This document shows positions 1 to 13,516 of a stretch of 64,000 bases of DNA, in pieces. Position 1 is the first letter of the stretch. Each line of letters starts with the position of its first letter. The stretch covers positions 1,054,001 through 1,118,000 of the forward strand of contig JAJFZO010000799.1 in assembly GCA_021397835.1 (NCBI GenBank). The letters are read 5' to 3'. Under the pieces are notes generated by a model. That model did not search any database. It was not told where the DNA came from and was given only the letters and a program-made list of their open reading frames with translations. The position numbers were made by a program, and so were the translations under genes. The DNA is from Moringa oleifera. Its lineage: Eukaryota; Streptophyta; Magnoliopsida; Brassicales; Moringaceae.

Positions 1-3000
1 AGGATTCACAACTCTAACCAAATTCTAATTTGGGTATGATGCTTTATGATTGTTCAATTGATTAACAAGTTTACTAGATCGAACATAGATTGCTTAATCA
101 AGCTGCTTAACCAAATTCTTAACCAATTCATGTTACTCCCCATGCAGTTTCCCAACATGCCTTGTCTTTTATATGGCAAAAATCACCGAAGAATATTGGT
201 TTCCACTATAGCCTTTCAATTTGAAGATATAGCTTAATAAGTAATAAATAAGAAAAAAAAAACAAAACAAAACAGCAAAGTTCCCATTTCAATGCAATGG
301 CGCCTGTAATTGCTCCATTTTTCACTTCATAGCAAATTTAGGGTGTGACCATGCCACCATAGAAGACATGCATTAACATATATGTTTATGGTATCATGCA
401 TGCAGAAAGAAGACCATTCATAAAACAACAAATCTTAGGATACATTTGAAATTAATAGAATTCCAGAGATGGTTAAAAGCTTCTAATTAGAAATTTTATA
501 AAACAAAGAATTTCTTTGCTTATATATATATATATTATGATTTTATATTATTTTATGCCAGGCAATTCTCTCTATGGGCCACGTGCTAGTTTGGTTTCAG
601 ACCATCAATTTAATTTTCAAAACAAAACAAATAACAATAGGTCTAAAATGGATTACCTTAGTCAAGAATGTGTGCTTGTTTATTAGGTTCTGATTATTAC
701 CATAAAAAATCAAACATAAAAGGTTAACAAGAAATACTTTTCTCTTACAAAAGAAAATGTTGTCTTCTTTTAGAATATTTAAAAGGGCACATGCACGGGT
801 CCTTAGTTTGACCGTTGGCCTACCATTCTCCAAGTTGGAGAAATTGCTTGTTTAAAAAGTGAGGGAAGGCCATCTTCCATCTTTCACCCACCATCTGTCT
901 GAATGGAAAACCACTACCCCAAGAGATCATCGTTAACTGCCGCTGCATATTCAACCCCTTTCTTCAACTGTTAACCACCCATCCCCCCTCTCTCTCTCTC
1001 AGAACACACATGTAAGAAAACAAAAACCATCTGACAAAGATTACACGTGATGCACTGTAACTAATCTCTGCAAGAAACAAGGATGGACATTATTCTAATA
1101 GAATAACTGATCATTAAAAATGCTGGGCATATCATCGTATACATATATACATACATACACATGGGTATATATGGCATCAGCAGTAGCTATACACGTTTTT
1201 GTTTATTACTGACTGACATTCTTAACTGTTTGATTGAAACTGTTCACCTGTATTACCTACCTTTTACACTAGCCATCAGATAGTTCCTTGTATCCTCAGA
1301 AACTTAATCTTCCATTGATTCTTTATGGTTGCCTGCTATTGAAGAACACAGAAACATGAGATTTCTTGTTCCAGCAGCCTCTGCTAATTAACTGGAAGGA
1401 TGGTCTTGTTAAACTAAACATGGAACTTAATCTCCCGTGGCCACACTATACTCTGTCTAATTAAATCATCCTTCATAGTTGGCCACCAAAGCATCTCTAA
1501 CTGAAGATTTTGGCAAATTTTACGTTCAGCTGCTACTAAATTTGGATCAATTTGTTAGTTCATCGATCAAGTTAATAAACGTGGGTATCACTTAAGTGAA
1601 TGTCGTCTAACCTTCAGAACATCTAATTGGTCAAAACTGCAGTTGAATTAAGCCTTCTGCCTGTAGCAGCAGCTAAAATCAAATGAGCTTAAAGAGGGGA
1701 TTAAGGTTGTTTTGTAGAGTAATGGCAGAAAGTTTCCCCTAACAGTCAAAATTATGATTAGGGCTATTAGTTTCTTCCTACATGTCCAACCTCAGTCAAC
1801 TAATTATATAGAGATAATGGGTTTCTGGGGTCAGAAGTTTCCTAAACTTCTCAACTGAAAAAATTGCTTAAAACAAACTTATTAACCATTCAAATAGATC
1901 TCTTTCTTGATGAGCACAACTACGAGAAGAGTACACCTACCAACCAACCTTTTGTATTCCCAATGTCGTATAACTTGTTTTCTTCTTTGGTTATAACTGT
2001 CATGGCTTTCATTGCTTGTTCTACAGATGAAAATTCCATTTGTTTCAACAGTATCTTGACTCTGATCTCTGAATGTGAATGGCAATCTACTTTATTTGGA
2101 AAGACTCGTTCGGTTGTGGAAACTAAGAATATGGTATGGAAGTGCTTCTTTGAGTGCAACTCACTTTTGGGCTTGTGGGTATTAGGTACGAGACAGGGAT
2201 GTAAATGCAAATTATTGTTGGCACGGATAAATTCCTTTAAATGGATATGTATACTAACTCTGATGGAATATAACAACTTTACATCATATAATAGCAACTG
2301 AACGACTATTAACATGCGCCAGAATGATCAAACAACTACAGCAGACACTGCTTCATTGGCTACAAGAATTCTGCAATAACCATCCAAAGGAGTGCATTGT
2401 AAGGTGATATAGCTTCAAAATAGGAGGGGACATCTAGTCAGGACAAGTTATTTTTCAAATAAAATAGAGTTCCCACTATGATATATTGGCCGTGTGGTTG
2501 AAGAAATTAAACACACTTTACAGTATAAGCAGGAAATTCTATCAATAGCATGAAGAAAAAATGCACTACAAAACCATTTCTTTCGGCTCAAGTGTTGATT
2601 AATACAATAAGCACACAAGTCTTAAGATGATTGTGACGTCTTGTCGTGAACAAATTTGACTGATCGAGAGCTTGTATCCATATAATAGCCTGCTCTTATG
2701 GAATCAAAGGCAAAAAAGCATCACGAACCTTTAAGATTACTCAAAGAGTGCTGCCACATTTACCCAGTTACGCCACTAATATGATGACAGATTCATTCTC
2801 CAATTTCACACACCTTGTAGTGTTCAAATTGTCAAATTTCTACTGAGTGTATTCCACAAAGCTAGAAATTATTATATCTCGATCAGCGTGTAGATGAAGG
2901 AAAATCCGCATGTCTACTGTGTGTCACAATTTGTGATTTTGATGCATTTAGAGTCAAAGATCAAATGATACTACATGAAAAAGTGTCGAAACATAATAAT

Positions 3001-3827
3001 AGAAACGAATTTATCCTTTTAGAATACAATCGGCATCTGATGACATGAAGAATTTAGAGGTTAATGGAGCTACTTGGTGAAGTTTTTTTTCTTACATTTA
3101 TAATCAATTAATCAATTGTTCATTTGCTGTAATTGACTTTCTAATTGTTTACTTTAGTAAATGGTACTGTTGATTATAAACAATTAACTTCATTTCATTT
3201 CTGCATTCTATATGCCTTCGAAATCGTTCTCATAAAATTTTACTTTTATGTCTTCTTTCTTTTTAAAAATATGTAACTTTATATTTATGATTGTTCACTT
3301 ATAGTTGAGGAAAAAGGAAGAAACGCAAAAGTGATGCTAACATGAAAGAACAAGATTAATGAAAATATTATGCCCACTGAGATTGATGTAGGTGCTTACC
3401 CCACATTGAATCTAAAGCATAAAGTCGACTTCGGCCTAACTCTATAATAAGCTCTAAGTTGAGCTTAGGTTGAGAGACCACCCAAGCCCAAATCACCAGA
3501 TTATGCCAAATTGCACCTCGAGTTCTCTAACATGAGCTCAGCACTTGAGGACATCTCCTAACTACAAGAATCTAAGTACGATTTTACATACCAAGCTAAT
3601 TGAGTCTATTCGATAACTATTAGGGCATGCTATACTCTCTAGTAAGGCACGCTCTAAGTCTATAAGTATAACACATGTAGCCTCTAATTCAATTTATTCA
3701 TTGATTGTTATTCTTTTATGGTTTGTTTCTTAGCTTAAATGTCAAAAACTTCTCTTCTTTTGCAAGTTTTTAGTAACTTAGATAAAAAAACTCTAGCAAG
3801 GGCACAATAATTGTCACCTATAACAAG
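1..3827. other. Intergenic DNA, no gene recognised
   Basis: AT-rich sequence with only short open frames. Frames at 1864-2301 (+) and 1920-2315 (-) overlap on opposite strands. Neither shows a domain, a signal peptide or a recognisable motif, so I do not call a gene. A short TA run lies at 521-535 and a CT run at 989-1000. The CT-rich, better balanced stretch around 850-1010 could belong to a promoter or leader of a gene outside the window, but nothing proves it. Confidence 0.6.
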
Positions 3828-3850
3828 CACTACAACATTAAAGGGTTTTA
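3828..3850 (+). repeat. CACTA terminal inverted repeat, left
   Basis: This 23-base terminus matches the reverse complement of 13494-13516 at 22 of 23 positions (CACTACAAC here, CACTATAAC there). The similarity continues inward through the subterminal repeats to about 4530, matching about 12790-13493 in inverse orientation. Confidence 0.85.
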
Positions 3851-4961
3851 ACTGCAATTATAATTGTCACTAATATTTTTACCAGCAATTGATCAAAAGT
3901 CGAAGTAACCGAGGTCGAAAAAACCTTATAGCGGTAATTATCACGATTTCTGGTAAAGATATAAAATAATTGCCATTAAAAATCTATATTAGTATTAGCA
4001 ATTATTAATGGCAATTGGCAAATGCCGCAAGAAAGTATATTGACATTTGTTTTATTAATAATAATTATAAATTATCGTTAAAAATAAATTGACATTTGTA
4101 TTACTTACAACAATTATCAATTACCATTAAATATTTAGTTATTTAATGACAGTTATTAAAACAAATAACAATTGCCACTAAAATAAATTAACTTTTATTT
4201 TATTTATGATAATTATCAATTACCACTAAACGTTTATGTATTTAGAGATAATTATCAAATAATAAGCAATTGTTGTTAAAAGCAAGTTGACCTTTTTTTG
4301 TGATAATTAACAATTTGTCATTAAATATTAACATAATTAAAGATATAAACCAAATTATAAGTCTGTTTAGTTAATTAACATTTGAATAACCATTTTTTTT
4401 TTTAAAAAATATTTACAAGTTAAAGTACAAAAATTTAAAATTATAACTCATAATATAATTAAAAACAAATATACTCATTCATAACGAACGTATTATTTAT
4501 ATTATCTTTTTACATAAAAAAATATATCCAAATGTCAAATAGTTATTTAACAAAAATATAATTCCATATAAAAAGTTTACCATTGTTCCTAAATTTAAAG
4601 AGTTAAAAGTTAATGCACTAACTCCACAAAATATTATTTTCTCAATCTCCAACAAATGATGGTTAGTTCACAATGTATGACCTAAAAATTAAAAAAAATA
4701 TATGTAAGAACAAGTGCAAAATATAACTATTTTCATAAGAATAATAAAAAAAAACTTACCCTGAGAAGGTTCAGATTCTGTGTTTCATCATTTCTTTTTA
4801 ACACCTTTATGAACACTCAATGCATCAGGAATCTATTAAATATTTAAAAAATAAGATTATACATCTTAGTAACATAATATAAAATAAAGTTCAACTGTAA
4901 TATGTTATTTTTCATCATGTTCTTTCGAAATTTTCATAGACAATAGAAGATACAAAGTAAA

Positions 4962-5830
4962 TCATACCTGATTGTTAAATACTCTATCATGTTCAATATG
5001 TATTGTATCAAAAGACCTTCCTATTAACAATGATTTCATCATTACAAGCTCAGTTTCCAAACGTTCTTGATTTTCTTCCATCATCTTCAAGTCATTTTCT
5101 AACTTATAAACCCTCTTATCAGCTGTCTTCTCATTCACATTTTTTCTCATGCAGGAGAATGATGAAGTCAATAAACTTTTTAGAGTTGGACCAAGTCCTA
5201 ATCCACGCACAATACCATTTCTTTCTAGTCCTAATACTTGTGAATATATATCATTTTCCCAATTTAATGCTTCTTTTGATTGCTCGTTAGAACTTCCACA
5301 TTGACTTAGCTTGTCCTTCATTAAATCTTATACTTAGTATAACGTATAAAAATATACTGTTAGCATCTATTTTAATTAAGATTTAAAGAAAGTTATATTT
5401 AAAACTAAGAACTTGCTATGACAATGCATTTTATGGTTTACATAAACTTACCACTATACGAGCAGATGAATATATGTGCTCTTAATGGCTCTACTCCTTC
5501 TTTTGCCTATTACATCAGTACACATAATGCTGCAATTATTATAAAATGTATTTTAAATGCTTCATTGTTAAATTACTTTATAAAAGAATTATATCTTACC
5601 TTTTCTCTCATCTAGCGTGCAATGCTTTTGGATCCCCTAGTATGTGCCATCTTTAGATTCACCCGATTTTTTTGTTTGTCTTGCTATGTTTCCAATATTA
5701 CAACAATGATTAACATAATTTTACAAAATAAAAATTAATATAATATTACAAGACTCACCTTAGCTTTCTTTGAATACCAAAATGAAACTAAAATAGCCCT
5801 TTGATCTCTTGGTATGCGTTCGGGCCTATT
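4962..5830 (-). pseudogene. Broken En/Spm-type transposase (Transposase_24 / PF03004-like)
   Basis: Fragments on the minus strand read in order as the C-terminal half of the plant En/Spm transposase family. A first piece contains RPERIPRDQRAILVSFWYSK and ends at a GTGAGT donor (exon edge 5759). The exon 5600-5683 is bounded by AG and GTAAG and contains NRVNLKMAHTRGSKSIAR, the family's NR...H..GSKSxAR signature, followed by an in-frame TAG. A piece near 5450-5510 reads EPLRAHIFI. The 3' part (4962-5321) contains QVLGLERNGIVRGLGLGPT, the family's VxGxExxGRVRGLGxGPT signature, then a charged coiled-coil-like tail. The family member normally works with a TNP2-like transposase in cutting the element ends. 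This copy is truncated and has a premature stop, so it is not expected to function. Confidence 0.72.
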
Positions 5831-8104
5831 GTTTAAGAGTTCTTTCACAATGAACAGGATAAGGTGACTGTTGACTACAAAATTTCTATGGAAGTACACA
5901 TGAATAACATAACTTGCTGAAAACAACTTAAAGAAATAAACATGTAAACTGAGTGATATATCTAAGTACAAAGGAATTAAGATAAGACAAACTAGGCAAA
6001 AATTATAGAACCAAAATTCCAATTCTCTAATAAGTAATGTCGTTCGTATATTTCTGAAAATAGAGACTTTGTTTCTTTATGAGATTCCTAATTGAAAATA
6101 GTAATAAAGAATTACCTTATAATTCATGCATGTTAGGCATCCATAACTTGAAAGCAATATACCAAATACTTAGTTTCAATAAGCCTGCATGTTTACAAAA
6201 GTCAGACTTTGAAAGCCTTTAATGTTTTAAGAAAATAGGTCAAGAATATATCAGTGACAATATTCATAACCGAAATAATCATATAGGGATCCAAGGAATC
6301 AAACCAATAGTAAATAAAAGAAAACATCAGGTGATCAAAAAATTGATAGAGCTTCTAATGATCATCGGTGGAGTTAGTGGACATAAATGAAGAACGCTTT
6401 AGATAGGTGGTTCTGTGGTAACTTTTCAAAATGGAACTTAAACGACAATGCCTTATGTGTGTTTGGTGAAAAGAGGTGAGGATATAATGCAAGAAGCATG
6501 AAGGATAAAACACCTCTTCATGTATGATTTAGTGTTTGATTATAATTAACAGTTGTGAAATTTTTGGCGCAGCAGCAAAAGAGGTTAGAGTTTGCCAGTA
6601 CGCAAAAGCGGGGAATATATGGTACTGCCTTGACCATAATTTCGTTGCTTAGTGTTTAATTGTTTTAAGTTCATGGTTATTATAGTTTTACAATGGGGCT
6701 TCAGCCTAAAAACTCAGCAACCAATCAGTTTTCAATGAAAAATCCATGAAAACTAAAGCATGTAGAAAACCAAAGCTTGTCTTCATATATTAAAGCAATT
6801 TAAGGACTGAAGCATTTTGCATCAATTTTACTAATCTTAGTGATGAATTATATGACACAAACACAAAGCAACAGAAAAAGGAAGATGATTATATGCAAGA
6901 ACTAAAGTTCATATTAGTTTCCATAAAAGTAACCAAAATTTATAAACAACATACTATGGTAAAAAATCTCACTCAAGCATAAATAACAAGGAATGAGGTG
7001 TTTAAAAATATTCCAACTAAACTAAGACACTGTATTTTGATATAATTCTATGACATTAAACCAAAAGGGAATATAATTTGGTTGTGTGCTAGCCTTCACT
7101 AATTTATAAGCATCCAAACCATCTTTTGTTTATGAATCTACACCAACCTATTTCCTAACTAATATAACTGTGGAGTTCATCTTTTTGCTTAGCTCATTGC
7201 AACAAACAAGTTCACTATAAATTATAGATATCCCCATAACCTAAACTAATACTTCTTTTTTTCATATCGATAATCCAAAGGAATTGATCCATGTACTTAA
7301 GACACTAGGAGCAAAAGGCATAATCAACCTCTCCACTCCTATCTCTAAGAGCTATTTCTCTAATTCATTCATCAGTATATGACACATTACTTGATGGCAA
7401 TTACAAGAAATCAATAGTGATCTGGTAAAAATCTAATGATGCTTTTAATTACTAAAGAAACATGGGTGAGTGAAAGAATTGATGCTAGAAATGATAGTAC
7501 CTAAAAATCAAACAAATCAAATCGCATGAAGCTCTGGTTAGTAGCTTCGTCCCTGTATCACCACTAATTAATTAATTTCCATAAGAGAAAAATCTGTTAG
7601 GTTGTCCAACTTAGAGACAAAGATTGAAAAATAAAGAGCTAGAGGGGAATTATTTGTACCGTTATAGATTGTGAGCTAGAGAGGAATTTGCCCAATTTGT
7701 CCAAGGCATGAAAGAAGACGGAATTGAAAGAAAATGAAGAACAAAAAAGGATCAATTTTGGCATCTAGCTCGGCTCAGCTCCAAAACGTAACAAAAGTGG
7801 TCGGTGGTGCAAATTTGGCCTAAAAACAAAATCAAAAGAGAGCATGATGGTTTGGTGAAGGGCTATAAGCTAGCAGTGATGACTGGGCAATGGGCCTTAG
7901 CTTGGGTTCATTGGAGAGTGAAGAAAAGTAGGCCCCATGATGTCTAGGGAAAAGATGACACCCAAATACCATACTGCAAATAACTTGACCAGTTGCATTC
8001 CTTTGAATGGAAATTACCCATTCTGCTTTGTCTTGTGTGTTAGCCATTCTACTGCATCTCTTTTTTGCCGATAATTATCATAATTGCTACTATATATACT
8101 AGTG

Positions 8105-10999
8105 GAAGTTTTTTTTGTTGTATTTTTACTGGCATTCATCAAATAGTCACCATTAATAAATGTATGGTGACAATTGTAAACTTTAGTCATTAAAACACAT
8201 ATATTTAACGGCTATTGTTTAGAATTGCTTTTAAAATAATTTAATAATTTTTTTGAAAATTATTAAATTTAAAATTTTATATTAAATTAATTAATATTAA
8301 TTTAAATATAATAAAATAGTATTTATTAGATCACACATAAAATTAAACATATATTTAAATTTAACCTATAATTCTTACTTGACTTTTGTTGACTTTTTTT
8401 TTATTCATTCAATTTTTTTTGGACAATTATTATCTCCATGATTAAGATTTTCAAAAAATAATTTTGAAATCTCAAACTTAGCAATATGAACATAACAAAA
8501 ATTTTAAATAAGTTTGATGGAGATGGGTGTTCGACATGTGATATAAGTTTAAAGGAGATTTGTAACTTTCTTTGACTTTTAGGTTAAAATTATAATTTTG
8601 TTGAAAGGGTTTATGGCTAGGCAACCAAGAGTTTTTTTTTTTTTTAAAAAAATTGATTTTAAAAATTAGTATTTTTTATAAATTTTATAATAAATAAAAA
8701 ACTTAAACATTCATATTATCATCATATAAATATTAATGTAAACAACCTAACACTTTGTTAAATATCTCCACTTTTACATGTAACATATATATTATAGAAT
8801 CTTTTATTCTTCGCTAAGTCTTACTTTGATTACTTATTTGTTCTAAATTTAGATTTTGAAGAACTCACCCATAAACTTGAGGGGCTTCTTTGTTTTGGTT
8901 TTAATGGTAAAGTTGTCTGGGCTTATGGTATTATGCTTTGCTAAGCAGTAGCATCAGAACAACAATAGTTGGAACACTTGTTTGGTGCCACTTTCTCAAT
9001 TCTGAGTAGGATTTGCTCTTTCAAATGACAAATCTAGATTGATTATTGGCCCCAACAGGCCCATTTCCCAGCCTGTGAAGTGACTATTCACATCACATAC
9101 GTCTGGTAGTGGATTTCATGTGTTTTATAGGCATTAAATAGGAATGAATTTGATGATGGATCCAATACACCTACCACTACTACTACAAGCTTTGAAACTT
9201 CTCAGAGCTTTCAGGTTGAGTTAGTATCATCAATTACTACAAATCTCCATCTTTAGTTCCATTGTCCGTTAAGATTCATAAGAATGACATACATCCTTTT
9301 CAAATAACTAAGATTTAATTGTGCTCATATGGAAGCCAAGTATGAGTAGCCATGGATGCTCCTTAGGTAATTAATGCCAAGTTATAGACCCAAAAAAATA
9401 GCAAAAGCGAAACCTAGTTACTCTACTACTGCCTCATGCAAAGCAAATAGAGGAAGCCAATATTATCAATTGAACTTCGGAATGCTTGCACTTCTATTTT
9501 TAGTCTTTTTTCACATAACATTTAAACTAATGCCGCATTACAAATGTGCACAGCTGAGTTCACCATCTGTTTGATATTAGTAATTGGATAGCTTCATCTG
9601 GATTGTAATCTACCCTATTGCTTAATCATCTATGTAGCAATGTCAAGCATTATCACATGTTACTTCGCCTGTTCCATTGACTCCACTTTCATCGGATGTT
9701 GAGGTCTTCCAATAGAGTTGTCTAGCTTGATTTCTCTTTATAAAAATATATTGCTCATGTATAATCTGAAAGTAATTAATTAATTACCTGAGGCTGAGAG
9801 AACCAGAGAGAAAGAAAAAATAACCTACTAATGTAGATCTAAAACCTATTGTGTAAACAATGTTGGGTAAAATATTCCTTTTTGTCTCATATAGGCAATC
9901 AAACAAGTGTGCTTTCTCAGATATTACTCTAATATCAAATACTTATTAAATTGAAACAAGCATCCTAAATACCTATTTTCTCAAAGTTCATGTTATTGAC
10001 ATAGATTTGGACTTCAAATTTTACCGACAACTATACTTAAATTGCATGATTAGTCCAAAAATCAAACAGATATTGACCTCTTAACGTAATCCAACCACAA
10101 ATTTTGTTATGATCTTCTAGACAGGGGACCATAACCTCCATCTCGGTTACTGTTACCACAGTCATTAATAAAGTAATAGTATGCACTATCACTATTGTTT
10201 GGCCTACTAAAAAAACATAAGCACACAATGTAAGGAACATCATTGCCATCATAGAAACACATGCATAAACTTTACTTTATCTATTTCTCTCACACATGTC
10301 AGATTTTTCTCTCGAACGCATGTACTTTTTAAAAAAATAACTATGTTCAAACAAGTTACTCTGAAACAGTACATAGCTAGTATGGTTACTAGCCAATGTC
10401 ACAAACTTCTTTTCTTTCTCTCTGGTTCTATGATCAAACAAGTTACTCTGAAACACATTCATCGAGCTAAGGAATCTAGAAGTGAATCATTTTTCTTGAA
10501 AATAGTCACCCACTGCAATCTATTAGGTAAACAATGACAAGTCTATTTTTGCTTGCATTAAATTTGAATCTGATTTGTTTTCTTCATGTATGCATTTGCT
10601 TCCACGGTAAGAATTCTCCCTTAATAAAATGAATTGGCCTTACAGTAAGATACAAATAGACCTTAATGCCTTGATGCAGAGAGGAGTGAAATCAGACATT
10701 TGATAGCAATAACAGAGCTCCTCTTCCAACTTCTATAACTATGGCTTGCATCAAAAATCTAGGATCCACTTATTAGTTCCATCAACTTATAAGTTAGATA
10801 AAAAAAACCGCTTTCCATGTTACATTAACCAGTAAACACAATCGCGAAGTAGTGAAGCATCTGTAACTTGAACTTAATAACTAAAAGCTAATCTTACTTG
10901 GTAATAAATACTATATGTTGTCATTTTAAGGGAGTAACTTAAACAAGCAGACCAAATTTCTCAAACATGTCAAGCTTCTGTCCTTCTGTTAATTTCCAT
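8105..10999. other. Spacer between the two inverted CACTA copies
   Basis: No gene recognised. The first 150 bases still carry CACTA-like subterminal motifs (tggtgacaattgtaaa around 8170). A 19-base direct repeat, aaacaagttactctgaaac, occurs near 10348 and again near 10437. The motif gtaatttccattcaaaggaatg occurs near 10989 and again near 11047, at the edge of copy B. The short open frames here show no domain. Confidence 0.55.
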
Positions 11000-13516
11000 T
11001 CAAAGGAATGCATCAAAGTGGCTAACATATAAAACAAAGCATAGTGGGTAATTTCCATTCAAAGGAATGAAATTGGTTAGGTTATTTATAGTTTGGTATC
11101 TGGTTATTATCTTTTCCCAAGGCATCATTGGGCTTACCTTTCTTCATTCTCCAGGAACCGAAGCTAAGGCCCATTACCCAGTCCTCACACTAGCTCATAA
11201 TCCTTCACCAAACCATCATGCTCTCCTTTGTTTTTTGTTTTTAGGCTAAATTTGCACCACAAATCACTTCTGTCACATTTTGAAGTCAAGCCAAGCTGGA
11301 TGCCAAAATCAATCCTTTTTTGTCTTTATTCTCTTTTAATTTCATCTTCCCTCGTGCCTTGGATAAATTGGACAAATTTTTCTCTAGCTCATTATCTCTA
11401 ACGGTACAAATAATTTCCTCTCTAGCTCTTTATCTTTCAATCTCTTTCTCTGAGTTAGACAAACAACTTTTCCTTTCATGGAAATCAATTAATCAATGGT
11501 GATACAAGGACAAATCTACCAACCAAAGCTCCATGTGATTTGATTTGTTTGATTTCTAGGTACTATCATTTCCAGCTTCAATTCTTTCACTCGCCCATGT
11601 TTATTTAGTAATTAAAAGCATTATTAGATTTCTATCATATCACTATTGATTTCTTGTAATGGGGTGAAAAGTTTTGTGTCTAAAAATTTTGCTACTACTT
11701 AGGAATCCGCATGAGACAAGTGGAACAATGGGCAAGAATCTTCACTTAGGGATCCTCTCACGCAAGAACCTATTCCTCACTAACAAGTCAAGATCTTATT
11801 AGTGAAATATTCAATTGCCATTAAATAATGTGTCGCATGCTGATGAATGAACTGGAAAAGTAACTCTTAGAGCTAGAAGTGGAAAGGTTGATTCTGCCTG
11901 TTGCTCCTAGTGTCTTAAGCACATGGATCAATTCCTTTAGATTATCGATGTGACAGAAAGAAGGATTAGTTTAGGCTGTAGGGATATCTATAATTTATAG
12001 TAAACTTGTTTGTTGAAATGGACTAAGCAAAAAGATGAACTCCATGGTCATATTAGTTAGGAAATAAATTGGTGTAGATTCATAAACAAAAGATGGTTTG
12101 AATGCTTATAAATCACTAAAGGCTGCCACACAACCAAATTATAATCCTTGTTGTTTTAATGTCATAAAATTTTATCAAAATATAGTGTCTTAGTTCAGTT
12201 GGGATATTTTTAAACACATAATATGTTTTTATTTATGCTTGAGTGATATTCTTTACCCTAGTATGTTGCCTATAAATTTTGGTTACTTTTATTGGAACTA
12301 ATCCAAACTTCAATTTTTGTATGTAATCATCTTCCTTTTTCTTTGGCTTTATGTTTGTGCCACGTAATTCACCACTGAGATCAGTTAAATTGCTACAAAG
12401 TGCTTAAGTCCTTAAATTACTTTGATATGTGAAGACAAGCCCTGGTTTTTTACATGCTCTTAGTTTTCATGGATTTTTCATTAAAATTGATTGGTTACTA
12501 AGTTTCTAGGCTAAGACCTCGCTGTAGAACTAGAATAACCATGAACTTAAAAACAATTAAACACTAAGCAACAAAACTATGGTTAAGGTAGTACCGAATA
12601 TTCCCTGCTTTTGCGTATTGGCAAAGTCTAACCTCCCCTATTGCTAAAACAAAAATCTCATAACTGTTAATTATAATCAAACATTAAACGGTACAAAAAG
12701 AGGTATTTTTATCCTTCATGCTTCTTGCATTATATTCTCACCCCTCTCTACCAAACACACATGAGGCGTTGTTGTTTAAGTTTCATTTTGTTATATAAAA
12801 AGATAATATAGATAATACTTTTGTTATGAATGAGTATATTTGTTTTAAATTATATTGTTAGTTATAATTTTAAATATTCATAATTTAACTTCTAAATCTA
12901 TTTTTTTAAAAAAATAATGGTTATTCAAATGTTAATTATCTTAACAAACTTATAATTTGGCTTATATCAATAATTATATTAATATTTAATGAAATATTGC
13001 TAATTGTCACCAAAAAGAAAAAAAAAAAAGCTCAACTTGCTTTTAACAATAATTGCTAATTATTTGATAATTGCATCTAAATACATTGATATTTAGTGAT
13101 AATTGATAATTATCATAAATAAAATAAAATTTAATTCATTTTTAGTGGCAATTGTTATTTGTCTTAATAATTGTCATTAAATAACTAGACATTTAGTGGT
13201 AATTGATAATTAGCATAAATAATATAAATATCAATTTATTTTTAGCAGCAATTTATAATTTTTACTAATAAAACAAATATCAATATACTTTTTTGTGGCA
13301 TTTGTCAATTGCTGCTAACAATTGCCAATAACATTATAGATTTTTTGCAGCAATTATTTTGTATCTTTACTAGTAATCATGATAATTGCTACTAGAGGGT
13401 TTTCTCGACCTTGACTACACCGGCTTTTGATTAATTGCTAGTAAGGCATTAGTGGCAATTATAATTACCACTAAAACTCAAAATAATTGCCGCTAAAACC
13501 CTTTAATGTTATAGTG
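11000..13516 (+). mobile_element. CACTA element B, inverted deletion derivative of A
   Basis: Read on the minus strand, this segment follows element A from its left terminus to about position 4530, jumps over A's 4535-6430 (which holds the transposase exons), and then follows A again to about 8060. It ends outward with ...cctttaatgttatagtg, a proper CACTA terminus. It is therefore a non-autonomous derivative of the same family in opposite orientation. The outer flank (tac) does not match A's left flank (aag), so A and B together are not a single element with an intact target duplication. The inner end of B near 11000 is not a recognisable terminus and is probably truncated. Confidence 0.72.
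13494..13516 (-). repeat. CACTA terminal inverted repeat, right
   Basis: The reverse complement begins CACTATAACATTAAAGGG and matches the left terminus at 3828-3850 with one mismatch. Confidence 0.85.

Larger units (their letters stand above)
3828..8104 (-). mobile_element. CACTA (En/Spm) element A, decayed, with transposase remnant
   Basis: The left end begins CACTACAACATTAAAGGG, the classic CACTA terminus. It is followed by several hundred bases of subterminal repeats built on variants of aattgtcactaa and aattatcaattaccac. A minus-strand transposase remnant lies inside. The right limit is less certain: a tactagtg end at 8098-8104 would match a CACTA terminus and is preceded by the same subterminal motif. 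The flanking bases are aag on the left and gaag on the right, which is only nearly a 3-bp target duplication. The segment from about 6430 to 8060 and the left terminus both reappear inverted at 11000-13516. Confidence 0.75.

Noticed and set aside
1864..2315. Long open frames on both strands
   Set aside because: The two frames mirror each other, show no domain or motif, and the flanks lack convincing splice or promoter signals.
5735..6022. The full 95-residue minus-strand frame as a small membrane protein
   Set aside because: Only its C-terminal part is coding-like (transposase exon ending at a GTGAGT donor); the hydrophobic N-terminal part is intron or non-coding.
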